Shown: positions 63,740 to 64,000 of the stretch, piece by piece
Position numbering within the stretch: position 1 is the first letter of the stretch
How the letters are laid out: each line of letters begins with the position of its first letter
From: CBDBLK01 sp965243145
GTDB taxonomy: Bacteria; Bdellovibrionota; Bacteriovoracia; Bacteriovoracales; Bacteriovoracaceae
Direction: 5' to 3'
DNA: 64,000 bases
Assembly: GCA_965243145.1 (NCBI GenBank)
Contig: CBDEUB010000002.1
Span: 930,001-994,000 of the forward strand
The notes under the pieces: generated by a model
The model's database searches: none
What the model was told of the DNA's origin: nothing
Seen by the model: the letters and a program-made list of their open reading frames with translations, nothing else
Made by a program: the position numbers and the translations under genes

Positions 63740-64000
63740 CTTCGGCCCTCATCCGACGGCCGCGGCGCAACCGCAAATCTCATAACATCCGCCGCCTGAC
63801 TCAAGAGTCCCGCCTCTGCGGCAGCGACCTCATCGCACCTCTATTTGTCATCGACGGCCCCGGGGAACGCCAGGAAATTGCCTCCATGCCGGGGCAATAC
63901 CGCTTGGGTCTCGACCACCTACTTAAAGAGGTGGAGGAACTGCGAGAATTGGGCCTTGCCGGAGTAGCACTCTTTCCGGTGATACCGGATGCCGCCAAAA
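63730..64000 (+). CDS. hemB: Porphobilinogen synthase, partial
   Basis: First 90 codons, runs off the window. RRPRRNRKSHNIRRLTQES and LIAPLFVIDGPGERQEIASMPG are typical of HemB, which condenses two 5-aminolevulinate molecules to porphobilinogen in heme synthesis. Read from ATG 63730. Confidence 0.9.
   Translation, partial: MSLTSALIRRPRRNRKSHNIRRLTQESRLCGSDLIAPLFVIDGPGERQEIASMPGQYRLGLDHLLKEVEELRELGLAGVALFPVIPDAAK

Noticed and set aside
1..64000. CRISPR arrays, tRNA or rRNA genes
   Set aside because: I saw no regularly spaced direct repeats and no cloverleaf or rRNA signature.

Overview
The window looks like chromosome of a free-living Gram-negative bacterium. Features supporting this are outer-membrane barrels, a lipoprotein, many signal peptides, RuvCAB, SufE and HemB. 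The many secreted proteins of unknown function, a CpaF/TadA ATPase and a tryptophan-catabolic cluster remind me of Bdellovibrionota or other delta-type lineages. That placement is recollection and was not tested. Ordinary genes are about 50% GC and extremely rich in GGCC. A few AT-rich islets (helicase 6.3-8.1 kb, toxin-antitoxin 28.7-29.4 kb, IS 43.9-45.4 kb, restriction-modification 51.7-53.6 kb) look acquired.

Layout. 1-6.3 kb: two co-directional giant secreted proteins, one with PKD/Ig-like and carboxypeptidase-regulatory-like modules (runs off the window) and one with seven RCC1 repeats. 6.3-8.6 kb: AT-rich UvrD-like helicase and a gene remnant. 9-11.8 kb: small secreted protein and a metzincin-like metalloprotease whose 5' end is missing or damaged. 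11.8-15.8 kb: polyprenol-type kinase, DUF6178-like protein, XRE regulator, CpaF/TadA ATPase. 15.9-21.1 kb: two large secreted proteins, one built of nine ~75-residue helical repeats. 21.2-28.5 kb: ileS and a DUF4143 ATPase surrounded by four members of a lineage-specific secreted/membrane family with a conserved DALYAG motif.

28.7-29.4 kb: TumE/TumA-like toxin-antitoxin pair with a probable leaderless, palindrome-controlled promoter. 29.4-37.8 kb: divergent kynurenine/3-hydroxyanthranilate cluster. It has kynureninase, 4-oxalocrotonate decarboxylase, kynurenine formamidase, an aldehyde dehydrogenase, 2-aminomuconate deaminase, HAA dioxygenase, ACMS decarboxylase and an SDR. Together these would take N-formylkynurenine to 2-oxopent-4-enoate, but kmo is frameshifted at a CG repeat and no tryptophan dioxygenase is present.

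38-43.9 kb: a prepilin-like gene with an out-of-frame C9 tract and an 11-copy hexanucleotide repeat, several unknown genes, and a coiled-coil protein ending in an alpha-crystallin-like domain. 43.9-45.4 kb: an IS1111-type IS110 element with 14-bp inverted repeats and a candidate bridge-RNA region. 45.4-49.5 kb: App1-like phosphatase, C45-like acyltransferase, Rpn-type nuclease. 49.7-55.0 kb: a fabI-fabZ-fabG / CrtI-like operon with a restriction-modification pair embedded in it. 55.1-64 kb: secreted protein, ruvCAB, two paralogous barrels around a dCMP deaminase, lipoprotein, SixA, SufE and partial HemB.

The most novel signals are: (1) a 129-bp dispersed element in three equal-length copies with covarying terminal and central stems, one copy forming the in-frame 5' end of the ACMS decarboxylase gene; (2) probable phase-variable or decayed tracts in kmo and the prepilin-like gene; (3) the nine-repeat secreted protein; (4) the DALYAG family; (5) the coiled-coil/small-heat-shock fusion.
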